A DNA stretch of 43,435 nucleotides from Chloroflexota bacterium (GTDB taxonomy: Bacteria; Chloroflexota; UBA6077; FW602-bin22; JAMCYS01). The DNA lies in assembly GCA_023473795.1 (NCBI GenBank), contig JAMCYS010000049.1:1-43435 (forward strand), given 5' to 3'. This document shows, one piece after another, positions 17,058 to 26,253 of the stretch (positions within the stretch are counted from its first letter, which is position 1; every line of letters starts with the position of its first letter). Position numbers and translations under genes: made by a program. The notes beneath the pieces were generated by a model. That model searched no databases, was not told the origin of the DNA, and saw nothing but the letters and a program-made list of their open reading frames with translations.

Positions 17058-17077
17058 CGTAGGGGCGGGCGTCTCCG
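17058..17077 (+). repeat. Palindromic repeat copy B, left part
   Basis: CCGTAGGGGCGGGCGTCTCC immediately left of the IS1182 element is the left arm of the repeat family seen at the window start. The right arm continues after the element at 18810. The insertion sequence therefore landed inside the repeat. Confidence 0.6.
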
Positions 17078-18809
17078 GCCTGTTGATGAAGGCACCTTTA
17101 CAGCCGAATAGTCCGCGCTGTGAGCGTCTGGCGGAGGCGACGGATAGCGGCAAGTAGAAGGGCCGGGGCGATCGTGCGCGCGTGCCCTGCTCCTTTCGTC
17201 TTCCTCCATATCCACTTGACGTACTTCTTGATGTTCTGGGCGGCCGCCGTCAGCAGCACCTGGCCCTTGAACTTGTGCGGGCCGCGGTACTTCGCCCTAT
17301 CCAACCCTTGCCATTGCTTGCCCTCGGCGAACTTCGCCTCGGGTCCCGCGCGCCGGGCAATCGCCGCCAGCCGTGCCCCCGGCCCGGCCAGCCTGGCATC
17401 CATCGTCTCGTAGTAGGGTTGATAGATGCCCACCTTCAGGTTCCGGTATCTGCTCGCCTTCGTGCACTTGGCGCGCGACGCGCAAGCCTCGCGGTCACTG
17501 GGCTTGGCCTGCCAGACGTGACCGGCCGTGGGCCAGCGCGCCTTGAGGCAAGAGTACTTCAACTCCTTGCCCCCCGGGCAGACATAGACGTTGCGCTGGG
17601 CGTCATAGGCGAAATCCTTGAGCTCATACAGACCGGGGCCGCTGGTGGAGTTGACGTACTTCTGGTGAGGCACGAAGGCCACGATGCCAAACTCCCGCCA
17701 CTGCCGGTACAGTCGGCCCTGGCCGCAACCTTTGTCATAGGCCATCGTGGCCAGGGCTAGACCAAACTCGCCGCGCTGCTGGATTAGGGCCCGCGTCGCC
17801 GTCGTGTGTTCGGGGGTGGCGGCGGTGAAGGCATCGGCGTGAGTAATCACCCCCGCCCTGGCATCGCTCCACGGCTCGGCACTGTAGGCCAGCATCGGCT
17901 TCACATCGGGCCTAGCCACCAAGGTGGCCTCGGGGTCGCTGGCACTGACGTGAGTCGCGTTGCCGAGCAGGGGCTTGGCAGTCGCGGGGCTGGATCCGGC
18001 ATCGCCAACCTGCCCGCTGGCGAAATCGACGGGAGTAGGCGGTGTTGCCGGCGAAATAGGGGGCAGTGCCGTGTCCGCGGCCACGGGCAGCAGAGTAGGA
18101 TAGTCGGGTTGTTCGCTCAGGGCAATCACCGGCGCTGGTTCCGGGCCAGGGGCGGGGTTCTGGGCATACAGGCGCTCGAGGAAGCCTTGCGGGCTATAGG
18201 GCACCAGCCTGGGCTCGAGGCTATCGAGGGAAGCGTTGGCCTTGACCAAGGTTCTATCCCCTGAGACGCGCAGGCCGCCGACCATCCCCGCCGCCTGGCA
18301 GAGGCGTACCGAGTAGGCGAACACCTCTTGGAAGAGGTCGCGCCCCAAGAGGTCGCGTGCCTTGGAGAGGGTGGAGTGGTCGGGCACGGCCTCGTCGATG
18401 TCATAGCCGATATAGCGACGCGGGGAGAGGCGATCGGCGATCTGACGCATTAGGGCCCGCTCGGAGGTGATGCCTTCCAGGTAGCCGATCAGTTCAATCT
18501 TGACGATGACCTCGGGGTCGATGGAAGGGCGGCCGATGTCAGAGTAGCAGTGGGCCACCTTGGGGCCGATCCAGGAAAGGTCGACGGCCTTCTCGAGTTC
18601 GCGGTAGAAGTCATCCGCGGGGACGGCGTCTTCCAAGGAGAAGCGGAAGAACAACTTGCTCTGGCTGACCTTCTTGCCTTGCATAGACCAGCGTACCTCC
18701 CAGCCCCTGAGCCCGGGCTGGGTTCATTCTAGCTCAAACTAGCCTATTGATCAAGCGATTACTCACACATCAGCAGATGAACCGGCCAAGCAGCCGTTCT
18801 TCAACAGGC
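17078..18809 (-). mobile_element. IS1182-family insertion sequence
   Basis: About 1.73 kb with imperfect terminal inverted repeats beginning GCCTGTTGA-T/A-GAA (left 17078, right ending 18809) and one full-length transposase gene. It is inserted in a palindromic repeat, a target preference known for several IS1182 members. No clean target duplication could be read because the flanks are themselves inverted repeats. Confidence 0.8.
17098..18684 (-). CDS. IS1182-family transposase
   Basis: 528 residues, DDE-type. The N-terminal part (about 1-130: DIGRPSIDPEVIVKIELIGY, then DHSTLSKARDLLG) is the DUF772-type domain of IS1182/IS5 transposases. The catalytic start is VSGDRTLVKANAS, and the C-terminal domain holds CPGGKELKY, a cysteine-bearing segment, and the final KYRGPHKFKGQVLLTAAAQNIKK with the family's terminal motif. 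A low-complexity Pro/Ala insert (about 175-250) is unusual in length. Reading frame and length are intact, so the element may still be active. Confidence 0.92.
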   Translation of the reverse strand: MQGKKVSQSKLFFRFSLEDAVPADDFYRELEKAVDLSWIGPKVAHCYSDIGRPSIDPEVIVKIELIGYLEGITSERALMRQIADRLSPRRYIGYDIDEAVPDHSTLSKARDLLGRDLFQEVFAYSVRLCQAAGMVGGLRVSGDRTLVKANASLDSLEPRLVPYSPQGFLERLYAQNPAPGPEPAPVIALSEQPDYPTLLPVAADTALPPISPATPPTPVDFASGQVGDAGSSPATAKPLLGNATHVSASDPEATLVARPDVKPMLAYSAEPWSDARAGVITHADAFTAATPEHTTATRALIQQRGEFGLALATMAYDKGCGQGRLYRQWREFGIVAFVPHQKYVNSTSGPGLYELKDFAYDAQRNVYVCPGGKELKYSCLKARWPTAGHVWQAKPSDREACASRAKCTKASRYRNLKVGIYQPYYETMDARLAGPGARLAAIARRAGPEAKFAEGKQWQGLDRAKYRGPHKFKGQVLLTAAAQNIKKYVKWIWRKTKGAGHARTIAPALLLAAIRRLRQTLTARTIRL

Positions 18810-18972
18810 TGTCTCTGCCCGCCCGCCAGCCATGTCCCCGAAGCGTAGCGAAGGGGGCGGCCGCGGCCGCCGTAGCGGCGTAGTTGCCAGCTCGGCGTGG
18901 GGATTAGACGGGCGGGCGGGTACGGAGCCCCGCCCCTACCGCCATACCTGCCAGTTATGCACGGATGTCAAG
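18810..18972 (+). repeat. Palindromic repeat copy B, right part
   Basis: Right continuation of the repeat interrupted by IS1182. Bases 18850-18972 are identical, in inverted orientation, to 43313-43435 (123 bases, no mismatch that I can find). It ends exactly where the second insertion sequence begins. Internal dyads include GGCGGGCGGGTACGG with CCCGCCCC-type partners. Confidence 0.85.
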
Positions 18973-20955
18973 GAGACTGCGTAATTGACGTTGGGGTTGA
19001 TCCTCTCCCAACACGCCAACCGGGCATAATCACCCAGGTGGGCAACCCTTTTCCGGCCTGGCGCGTTTCCGGACTGATGAACCGACTGAGAGAGCCCCTG
19101 ATCTAAGCCGCCATAACCGCCTGGGGTAGGATTCTGCCTCGGTGTGTGTGCTTCTTCCTCCCGCGCGAGCAACGAGCGGGCTCCGGCCTTTGCTCGGCCG
19201 TGGACTTTGCCCCGCTCGCTAGCGCTCGCACCTTGATGGCATCTTCAATGGACTGGTCCGAGCGCAAGGCGAAGTGCGGCGCCTGCAAGTGACGAAACGC
19301 TCTGGCCATGCGCTCCGCTCCGTTGCTCGTCGCCTCCCAATGAGGCTCACGCAAGAAATGCGTCAACTGGGTGAAGCGGGCCTCATCCACCTTGGCCAGG
19401 ATCCGCCGCAAAGGCCCCAGTTCACGATAGATTGCCTTTCGTTGCCACTGCCGATAACGATCCCACGCTTCCTCCAGGCTTCGTTTCCTTGCCCGCTCGT
19501 CGCGAAAGAGCCCGTACCACTCCACCAGGAAATCCCGCGCCGTCCTCAGCTTGGCGGCATTCGCATGCCCCAGCAGTTTGCCCAGCCTCTCCTTCTCCTC
19601 GGCCCTCAGGTGCTCCTGGCGATGTACCAGCAAGTAGCGCTGGGCAGTCAGCGTCTGGGCAAACTGGCGCACCTCGTCCCAACCGCACCAGGGGCCCGGC
19701 GGCACTGGCGAGCTGCCCATCCCTGCCGACGACGAGTCGTCGGTGGTAACGTAGCCAGCAGCATTCTGGGTGGTGGTTGTCGGAGGAGCCGGGCGGTTAA
19801 GCGGACGACGTTCTGCCTCAGCCCCATCCCCCTCCTTTGCTTCGGCCTGAGCTGAGCCCTCGGCTAGGGTTTCGGGTGCTCCCTCTCGCAGCCAACGGCG
19901 AACGGTGTTGCGGCTGTAGCCGGTGAGCCTGACGATGCCCCGCAGCGAATGCCCCTCCTGGCGTAGCCTCTTCACCGCCGCCACTCTTGCTGGCCGGTTG
20001 TACGGGACCGGTTGCCCCTCTCCGGTCGCCGCTTGCAGCCGCTCATACTTGCTCGGCCGGCCTGGCTTACGGCTGCTGAGGGGTACCTTGGGTAGCTCCC
20101 GCCTGATTTCCCTCACCACTTCCAGAACCGACTCCGTTACCGCTCTGGTCTCGTGAAAGAGGCAAAGCTGATGGGCGGCGGCTGGCCATACCTTCGCCAA
20201 CACCGCCGGGTAGAGGCTCGAGCCATCAGTCGCCACCTCCTCGGGCACTATCCCCACCTCGCGCAGGCCAAGCAGGAACTTCTCCACCTGGCACTGCTCC
20301 ACGTGCCCTCGCACCAACTGAAAGCCTAGCAGCCGATCTCCTTCTGGCCCTGCCGGATCCACAGCCAGGAGTAGAGCGAGATCGCCCTGATATACCTCGT
20401 CGACGCAAAGCACGCCGGTGAACTCCTGAACCACCCACTGCTGGTAATCCCCAGCCAAGTCCAGCCCCGCGGCATACTCACGACACCACAAGCGCACGCT
20501 GGCCTCACTCGGTTGCGCCCAGAAGTCCCGTCCCATCCGCTCACTCACTCGGGTCATCGCCATGCCGTCGAGGTTAACGGACTGCATGGCCTTGACCACC
20601 ACACGGTTGGTATAGGTGGCGTCGGGGCGCAGGAACGAGGGCTGGGCACGGAAGAAGTGGTTGCGGGCGGCGCGGTGGTGAACGCTCACCTGCACGAGCA
20701 AGAGCACAGGGCGGTCCAGGTCGATGTCGATGGCGACTCGCTCGGCCTCCCAGACCCGTTCTGCCGTGGCCTGGCAGCGGTCGCATTTCGCCCACGGCAG
20801 ACTGTAGGCAACCTGCCGCACGATGAGGACGGTGTAGTTGAGGCGTGGGGCCTGAGTATCCATACAGCAGCACTTCCTTCGATCAGCTTCTATGCCGCGA
20901 AGTGCCGCAAGTTCCTTGCCTGCACGCTAATCCCCAACGTCAATTACGCAGTCTC
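18973..20955 (-). mobile_element. Insertion sequence disrupting moeA
   Basis: About 1.98 kb bounded by perfect 24-bp terminal inverted repeats (18973-18996 and 20932-20955) that start GAGACTGCGTAATTGACG. It contains one transposase gene. The right end lies inside moeA, directly after the codons for GGVS; the left end abuts a palindromic repeat. The flanks do not share a target duplication, so a rearrangement or deletion followed insertion. The family is not certain (ISL3-like transposase but unusual ends). Confidence 0.85.
19103..20863 (-). CDS. DDE transposase, ISL3-like
   Basis: 586 residues. N-terminal zinc-ribbon-like start (AKCDRCQATAERVWEAERVAI), then a DDE/MULE-like catalytic domain with VLCVDEVYQGDLALLLAVD (first Asp) and VATDGSSLYPAVL (second Asp). 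The first helix-turn-helix-like insert is around residues 300-345 (GHSLRGIVRLTGYSRNTVRRW). The C-terminal EATSNGAERMARAFR probably supplies the catalytic Glu. A low-complexity acidic and Thr/Ser-rich stretch lies between about 345 and 395. Full-length and without stops. Confidence 0.85.
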   Translation of the reverse strand: MDTQAPRLNYTVLIVRQVAYSLPWAKCDRCQATAERVWEAERVAIDIDLDRPVLLLVQVSVHHRAARNHFFRAQPSFLRPDATYTNRVVVKAMQSVNLDGMAMTRVSERMGRDFWAQPSEASVRLWCREYAAGLDLAGDYQQWVVQEFTGVLCVDEVYQGDLALLLAVDPAGPEGDRLLGFQLVRGHVEQCQVEKFLLGLREVGIVPEEVATDGSSLYPAVLAKVWPAAAHQLCLFHETRAVTESVLEVVREIRRELPKVPLSSRKPGRPSKYERLQAATGEGQPVPYNRPARVAAVKRLRQEGHSLRGIVRLTGYSRNTVRRWLREGAPETLAEGSAQAEAKEGDGAEAERRPLNRPAPPTTTTQNAAGYVTTDDSSSAGMGSSPVPPGPWCGWDEVRQFAQTLTAQRYLLVHRQEHLRAEEKERLGKLLGHANAAKLRTARDFLVEWYGLFRDERARKRSLEEAWDRYRQWQRKAIYRELGPLRRILAKVDEARFTQLTHFLREPHWEATSNGAERMARAFRHLQAPHFALRSDQSIEDAIKVRALASGAKSTAEQRPEPARCSRGRKKHTHRGRILPQAVMAA

Positions 20956-21745
20956 TCGAGACGCCGCCCGTGGTGATCAGCAGGTCGCATTCGGCCGCCT
21001 GGCGCAGCTTCGGCACGATATCCTCCGCGTTGTCACGGCCTATGCCCAGCACGCGTGGCACACCCCCCGTGCGCGCCACTGCCGCGGCGATGGAGGTGCC
21101 GTTGCTGTTGTAGATTTGGCCTGGACTCAGACTCTGCCCCAGTGGCACGAGTTCGTCGCCGGTCGACAGCACCGCTACCACCGAACGGCGATGCACCGAC
21201 ACAGTCTCTCTGCCCAGCGAAGCGATCACGCCCAGTTCCGCCGGGCGCAGCACCGTGCCCCGGTGGACGACTACTTGTCCGGCGCGTATGTCCTCGCCCG
21301 CCTGGCGCACGTTGAGCCCTAAACTGGCCGCGCGCACGATAGTTACGGTTTGCTCCAGTCGCGGCTGGCTTTGCCCCTTTGCCCGTCGCGCTTGGCCGGT
21401 GTCCTCGAACTGCACGACCGCATCAGCGCCGGCGGGGAGCGGGGCACCGGTCATAATGCGTACCGCCGTGCCCTCGGTGACTTTGGTTGCCGTGGTGTAA
21501 CCCGCCGCAACCTCGGCAGTCACCTGCAGATAGACGGGGTTTGTCTCGCTGGCCCCTGCCGTGTCGAGGGCGCGGACGGCGTAGCCGTCCATCGCCGAGT
21601 TGTCCAGTGGTGGCACGTCCCGCTCGGCGAAAACGTCTTCCGCCAGTACCTGGCCAAGTGACTCCAGCAGGGGTTTCTCCTCCGCCGGCAGCGGCGCAAC
21701 CTGCCCGAGCACGCGTTCTAGTGCCTCTTCAACGCTAATCAGCAC
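20956..21745 (-). pseudogene. moeA: moeA, 3' part removed at an insertion-sequence boundary
   Basis: Encodes the first ~263 residues of molybdopterin molybdenumtransferase, which inserts molybdate into the pterin cofactor. Recognisable are PPLDNSAMDGYAVRA, MTGAPLPAGADAVVQFED and the start of the MoaB-like domain (VVAVLSTGDELV, YNSNGTSIAA, LLITTGGVS). The family then continues VGxxD and about 140 further residues (rest of domain III and domain IV), which are absent from the window. Translation runs nine codons into the insertion sequence and stops. GTG start at 21745. It is the last gene behind ttrA, a location that suits a cofactor-assembly gene for that enzyme. A second intact moeA elsewhere would be needed for molybdenum enzymes. 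Confidence 0.92.
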
Positions 21746-21858
21746 GCTACGACCTTCCCTCCCTGTCTGGCCCGAGCCAGGGCCGCCATCCAGCCAGTTG
21801 GGGCGTGCCGCCTATACGCGGCACACCCCGTGGCAGGCCCGCAGTAATTCTTCAAACC

Positions 21859-21926
21859 AGTCGACGCGGCTCGCTCTGCCTCGGAGCCGCGTCGACTGCC
21901 CAGCAGCGAGTCACCACTGCTGGGCC
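21859..21926 (-). terminator. Tandem hairpins after ttrA
   Basis: A perfect 14-bp stem (21859-21872 with 21884-21897; arms AGTCGACGCGGCTC / GAGCCGCGTCGACT, 11-base loop) is preceded, in transcript direction, by a second hairpin (CCCAGCAG with CTGCTGGG, about 21899-21924). Both lie between ttrA and moeA and would terminate or attenuate transcription into moeA. Confidence 0.7.
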
Positions 21927-21934
21927 TTGGTTTC

Positions 21935-24900
21935 CTACGCCTTCATCACTTTGACGCGCGTGTCGTAGAAGGACGCGCTTCCCCCAATAGGGTCCGTCAG
22001 GCAGGTCGTCTTCGTGCCCTGGTCCAGGGCGAGGAGAGGGTTGGTGCACAGCCCCGTTCCCCGCCGCGCGTCCCCGGGCACCTTCTGCCCGTCGACCTGG
22101 ACCTCCCGCGCCCCGTACGCCCAGTGCCCGTAGGAGAAGGACACCTGTACAGTCCCAGGGCGCACGCCCTCCGCCGCCTGCACCTTGCCGACGATAGCCT
22201 CGGGTTTGCCGGCGACTACCTCGATGGTTCCTGCCTGGTTCGTCCGTGAGGCAAATCGCACCAGGTCGCCTTCCTTGAGCCCCAGCCCCGCCACGTCCTT
22301 GGGGTTCATGCGCACCCGGTTCTCGGGTGTCACGGCAATTTGTGACCAGTAGTTGCCGGGCGTGCGCGTCTGGCAGCCGGTGACCTCCTTGAAGGTGACG
22401 AGGTAGAAAGGGAACTCCTCGTCCTTCAAGACCGACCCGTCGCTGTTCTTGATGGGCTCGTACTTGGCGACTCCGGAGAATGGCTTGCCAGTGATCGAGT
22501 CCTTGGCGGAGCCCACAGGCTCTACGTAGAGGTTCACCAATTTCCCGTACGGGTGGCCGAGGTAGTTGCCGCTGTAGGCCTTTTCGTACCCCTCGAAACG
22601 GCCACCGCGGTTGAGCACGTAGACGGTGCGCCCCCAGTTGGCCTCACCAACCGCACGCTTCCACTTCGCCTCGTCGAAAACCGACGGGGGCATCTGTTGG
22701 CGGGCCTCGCGGAAGATACGGATCTCCTCAGCATCAGCGGCCGGCACGGCGTCATTAGCGGCGTCACCGGCGCCGATGTTCGCGACCGCCTTCAGGTAGT
22801 AATCCTCCGGACGGGTGAAGTCGATGCCGTCGGCAAAGCCGCCCTTGCCGTAGCCGGGCGTGCCGAGTGCCTCTGCAAAGGCGAGCATCATCGCGTCCAT
22901 GGAGATGGGCATCTGCTCGCCAAAGACGGTGACGGTCTCCGGAATGGGGGCGATGATCGGCTGGCGTATCTTCGTCCCCTTGGTCTTCTCGCTCGGAGTG
23001 AGCCCCAGGAAGGCCCACCGCTCTGCATAGGAAAGGTCAGGGAAGAGATAGTCGGCGTACATCGAGGTCTCGCCGATCACGATGTCGTCCGCTATGAAGA
23101 GCGGCAGCTTGTCCACGTCGCGCAGCATCCGGATTTGGTCCCCGCCGGCCGGGGTGGCGAGCACAGGCGTGCCCTTGTGCAGCCAGAGAATCTTGACCGG
23201 GTAAGGGAATTGCGCGTCGATGGCCGGGATGACTTCCTGATAGACGTTGGAAGTGAAGGGATAGAAGGGGCGTGGGGCCGGGTAGCCCTTGAAGAGGGTT
23301 GTCGCCTCGTACTGGGTCCCCTCGCGGGTGACTTTGAGGCCGAAGGCGGCGATCTTGCCCGCATGCTGCTTGCCAAGGTCAAACGGCTGGTTATCCTTGC
23401 CCCCGGCGGAGGCCCAGGCGCCGCCACCGGCGTTCAGCCCCCCCTTCCAATCCAGGTTGCCGATGAGGAGGTTGAGGGTGACCAGAGCCTGGGCCACGTA
23501 GTAGCCGTTGGTGTGCTGGACCGCGCCCCGGTAGAACTCGACCGCGGCCTTCTTCCCATGGCCGGTGAGCTCCTGGGCCAGCGTCTGGATCTGAGCGACC
23601 GACACGCCGGCGATCTGAGCGTACTCCTCCAGGCCCTTTCCGGCAGCCTCTTCCTTCAAGAGCTGGAAGGCCGTCTTGGCCCTGAAGCCCTGGCCCGTTG
23701 CTTCTGCCACCAGGTCGCCCTCGACGGCGTTCTTGTCGTCCGCAGGGTCGACGGCAACGAGCTGTCCTCCCTTGCTCATTACGAAGAGGTGGGCAGCATC
23801 CTTGCCCTCGGGCGCGGAGAGCCCCGCGTCCTTGGCCCGGAGCAGCTTGCCTGGGACCCCCTGGTCGTCAATCTTCACAAGCAAGGTGGAGTTGGTCCAG
23901 CTCTTCTCCAGGTGCGCGGTCGCAGCGGCCTTATTGGCGCTTTGCAGGAAGACCTTGTCGTAGCGCTCGTTGTCGATGATCCACCGGATCATTCCCATCG
24001 CCAGCGCCGCGTCGCCGTCCCCCGGCTTGATGGGAACCCAGTACTTCGCCTTCGCGGCCGTCTTGGACATGCGGGGGTCTACCACCGCGAACTGCAGGCC
24101 GCGCTCGACCATGCCCTGAGTGATCTGCTCGGTCATCGAGGCGGGGCCGAAGTTCGCCTCGAACGGACTGGTACCCCAGAAAATGACGAACTCGGCGCCG
24201 GTGAAGTCCGGCTTCATATGGTTCGGGCCGGTCGCCCAGGCCCCCTGGTTGTACTGGGCAGTCATCCACGAGTAGGCGATGTGGTGGGACTGCTCGCAGA
24301 TGGACGTGTGGTCGTACCAGTTGTTCGAGCCGAAGGAACTGATGACCCACCGCTTGGAGTAGTCGTTGCGCCCTGGCTCGATTCGGCCGGCCAGAAACAC
24401 GAGCTGGTTATTCTTGGGCCCGAGGTCAGGGTGATCGGGATCGATCAGGAGGCCGAGCTCGGACGCATGCTTGCTCTTGAACTCTGCCAGCGTCATGGTC
24501 TTCTTGGCTACCGCCGAGGCGTCGTCGGCTAGGGCCTTCATTGTCTTAGCGTCCTTGATGACGAAGAGGTCCTTCAGCCCCGGCACGACTCTATCCTCGC
24601 CGATGCTGGCAAAGAGCTTGCCGCCCTGGACGATCTCCTTGATAGCCTGATCGAAGGGGATGGTCTGCCACTGGCTGGAGCCTCGGGGCCCGGCTCGCTT
24701 TAGCACTTTGCGGATCCGGTAGGGGTCATAGATAGTCTGGATGCCGGCCTGGCCCTTCGGGCACAGCTTGCCGTCGACTCTGGCCGCCTGATCCAGCGGA
24801 GTGCTGTAGCTGATCTGCGGTAGCATCGTCTGCGGCCCGTACGGGCTGCCATCGATCTTGAGCAGCAACCCGTTCAGTATCTTGCCCTTTATTGTGCACT

Positions 24901-25081
24901 GGGTATTGCACTGGAGGCAGGCGCTGTAGATCTGTTGTTCAGGCCCGGCCAGTGGATAGGCGCCGTCGGCACTCCCCGGGGCCTGCCCCACGGCCCCTAG
25001 GGCTCGGGGCGCCTGCGTGGCGAGCAAGGCGCCCGCCCCCAGGAACGCTCCCAGGCGAACAAAGTCGCGTCGTGTAACCAT
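21935..25081 (-). CDS. ttrA: Tetrathionate-reductase-like molybdopterin subunit
   Basis: Large catalytic subunit of the DMSO-reductase superfamily, 1048 residues. Tat signal peptide (TRRDFVRLGAFLGAGALLAT) for folded export. [4Fe-4S] site Cys55, Cys58, Cys62, Cys107 (C-x2-C-x3-C-x44-C). The likely molybdenum ligand is Cys262 in DHTSICEQS. Segments such as LLKIDGSPYGP, YDPYRIRKVLKRAG, GGKLFASIGEDRVVPGL and DLGPKNNQLVFLAGR match my memory of TtrA better than DmsA, PsrA or ArrA. The C-terminal cofactor-binding domain (about 930-1048) is present. Related selenate or arsenate reductases cannot be excluded. The ATG at 25081 overlaps the ttrC stop as TAATG; the frame is open upstream, but that is ttrC territory. 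Confidence 0.88.
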   Translation of the reverse strand: MVTRRDFVRLGAFLGAGALLATQAPRALGAVGQAPGSADGAYPLAGPEQQIYSACLQCNTQCTIKGKILNGLLLKIDGSPYGPQTMLPQISYSTPLDQAARVDGKLCPKGQAGIQTIYDPYRIRKVLKRAGPRGSSQWQTIPFDQAIKEIVQGGKLFASIGEDRVVPGLKDLFVIKDAKTMKALADDASAVAKKTMTLAEFKSKHASELGLLIDPDHPDLGPKNNQLVFLAGRIEPGRNDYSKRWVISSFGSNNWYDHTSICEQSHHIAYSWMTAQYNQGAWATGPNHMKPDFTGAEFVIFWGTSPFEANFGPASMTEQITQGMVERGLQFAVVDPRMSKTAAKAKYWVPIKPGDGDAALAMGMIRWIIDNERYDKVFLQSANKAAATAHLEKSWTNSTLLVKIDDQGVPGKLLRAKDAGLSAPEGKDAAHLFVMSKGGQLVAVDPADDKNAVEGDLVAEATGQGFRAKTAFQLLKEEAAGKGLEEYAQIAGVSVAQIQTLAQELTGHGKKAAVEFYRGAVQHTNGYYVAQALVTLNLLIGNLDWKGGLNAGGGAWASAGGKDNQPFDLGKQHAGKIAAFGLKVTREGTQYEATTLFKGYPAPRPFYPFTSNVYQEVIPAIDAQFPYPVKILWLHKGTPVLATPAGGDQIRMLRDVDKLPLFIADDIVIGETSMYADYLFPDLSYAERWAFLGLTPSEKTKGTKIRQPIIAPIPETVTVFGEQMPISMDAMMLAFAEALGTPGYGKGGFADGIDFTRPEDYYLKAVANIGAGDAANDAVPAADAEEIRIFREARQQMPPSVFDEAKWKRAVGEANWGRTVYVLNRGGRFEGYEKAYSGNYLGHPYGKLVNLYVEPVGSAKDSITGKPFSGVAKYEPIKNSDGSVLKDEEFPFYLVTFKEVTGCQTRTPGNYWSQIAVTPENRVRMNPKDVAGLGLKEGDLVRFASRTNQAGTIEVVAGKPEAIVGKVQAAEGVRPGTVQVSFSYGHWAYGAREVQVDGQKVPGDARRGTGLCTNPLLALDQGTKTTCLTDPIGGSASFYDTRVKVMKA

Positions 25082-26241
25082 TAGTTCGCGGTCTTCCACG
25101 TCTTGGGTCCTCCTTCCTTTCCGGTTACCAAGAGGGGCAAGCGGTCCAGGCCGACGAGGAAGACCAGCCCCGCAAGGCCAATAATGCCCGCGCTTACCGC
25201 CCACTCCATCGCGCTCGGGAAGTAGCTGAACTGTAAGCGGGGTTCGACGTACGCTCGCGCCAGCGCCTCGATCTCGGGGACGGCCAGCGCCGGCAGGATG
25301 ATGTTGACCCGGGCCACGGCAAAGCCCACGAGCGTCAACATTCCGGCGAGCCCCGCCGCCGTGCCGTTACGCGCCATTCTCGGTAGTGCCAGGATGGCGA
25401 TCGGAATGAGTGAGCCGGCCAGCAGCTGCAGCAGCCAGAAGGACCACCAATACTGTCCGTAGAGCACGGCGTTCACCGCATCGATATTCTGGGGAGTGCC
25501 ACCATAGACGCTTTGCGAGAAGTCCGCCCAGAGGAAGTATAGTTTGGCCAATTGCAGCCCAATCGTTAGAAGGGCAAGCGCCCATAGCCTGCTCGAGCGT
25601 AAGGCATCATGCCGATCGGTGAATAAGCTCACAATGACCAGCAGCGCCGCCGCCCCCGAAGCGACCGAGAACACCGGAAACTGCACCGGCAGCAGCCCGA
25701 CGTGCCAGAAGGGACGTGAGCCCACCACCCCGAACAAGGCGCCTACCCCACCGCTGAGGAACAGCGCCAAGACCACGCCGCCGACGAGCAGTAGGTTCAG
25801 CCCGCGACGAGCCGCACCACGCCCGGCGCTGAGGGCCAGGGCCGCCAGCGTGAGGGCGCCGAACGCCGTGTAGCCCCAAACAATCTGGGTCATCACGGAC
25901 TGGAAGTTGGGGTTGAAGTACACCTTCCAGATGCGCAGCGGATGACCGAGGTCCACCCAGATAAAGAACAAGCCGGTCCCCAGGCTGACCAGGGCGGCGA
26001 AGAGGGCGACGCGCCCCAGACCGACGAAGAGGCGCAGCCCGAACAGATAGTCTAGGGTAGCGAAGAAGAACAAACCACCTGCCAAGCCGACGAAGAAGAC
26101 GTACTGGGCCACCCACAGTCCCCATACCACGTAGGAACCATAGCCCACCTGCTCGTGCCCGGTAGTCAGCCGACCGAAGAAACCCCACAGTCCAACCAGG
26201 ATCAGGAGCCCGGCCAGTGCATAGAGGCCCTTGCGCAGCAT
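25081..26241 (-). CDS. ttrC: NrfD/TtrC-like quinol-oxidising membrane subunit
   Basis: Integral membrane protein of about 386 residues with nine or ten predicted helices, NrfD/PsrC superfamily. It takes electrons from menaquinol and passes them to the Fe-S subunit. Early helices contain YGSYVVWGLWVAQYVFFVGLAGG, and the loop WVDLGHPLRIWKVYFNPNFQS is the family's typical D-L-G-x-P segment near the quinone site. I prefer the ATG at 26241 (GGAGG 8 bases ahead) over the GTG at 26250. It follows ttrB by 12 bases and overlaps ttrA by one base, giving the order B-C-A as in the Salmonella ttrBCA operon. Confidence 0.9.
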   Translation of the reverse strand: MLRKGLYALAGLLILVGLWGFFGRLTTGHEQVGYGSYVVWGLWVAQYVFFVGLAGGLFFFATLDYLFGLRLFVGLGRVALFAALVSLGTGLFFIWVDLGHPLRIWKVYFNPNFQSVMTQIVWGYTAFGALTLAALALSAGRGAARRGLNLLLVGGVVLALFLSGGVGALFGVVGSRPFWHVGLLPVQFPVFSVASGAAALLVIVSLFTDRHDALRSSRLWALALLTIGLQLAKLYFLWADFSQSVYGGTPQNIDAVNAVLYGQYWWSFWLLQLLAGSLIPIAILALPRMARNGTAAGLAGMLTLVGFAVARVNIILPALAVPEIEALARAYVEPRLQFSYFPSAMEWAVSAGIIGLAGLVFLVGLDRLPLLVTGKEGGPKTWKTAN

Positions 26242-26253
26242 ACCGCTCACCTC

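Noticed and set aside
17078-18809. Target-site duplication for IS1182
   Set aside because: The flanks are parts of an inverted repeat and show no direct duplication that I could read with confidence.
22553-24532. 659-residue open frame antisense to ttrA
   Set aside because: Shadow frame of a clear molybdopterin enzyme; composition is Arg/Gly/Val/His-rich without motifs.
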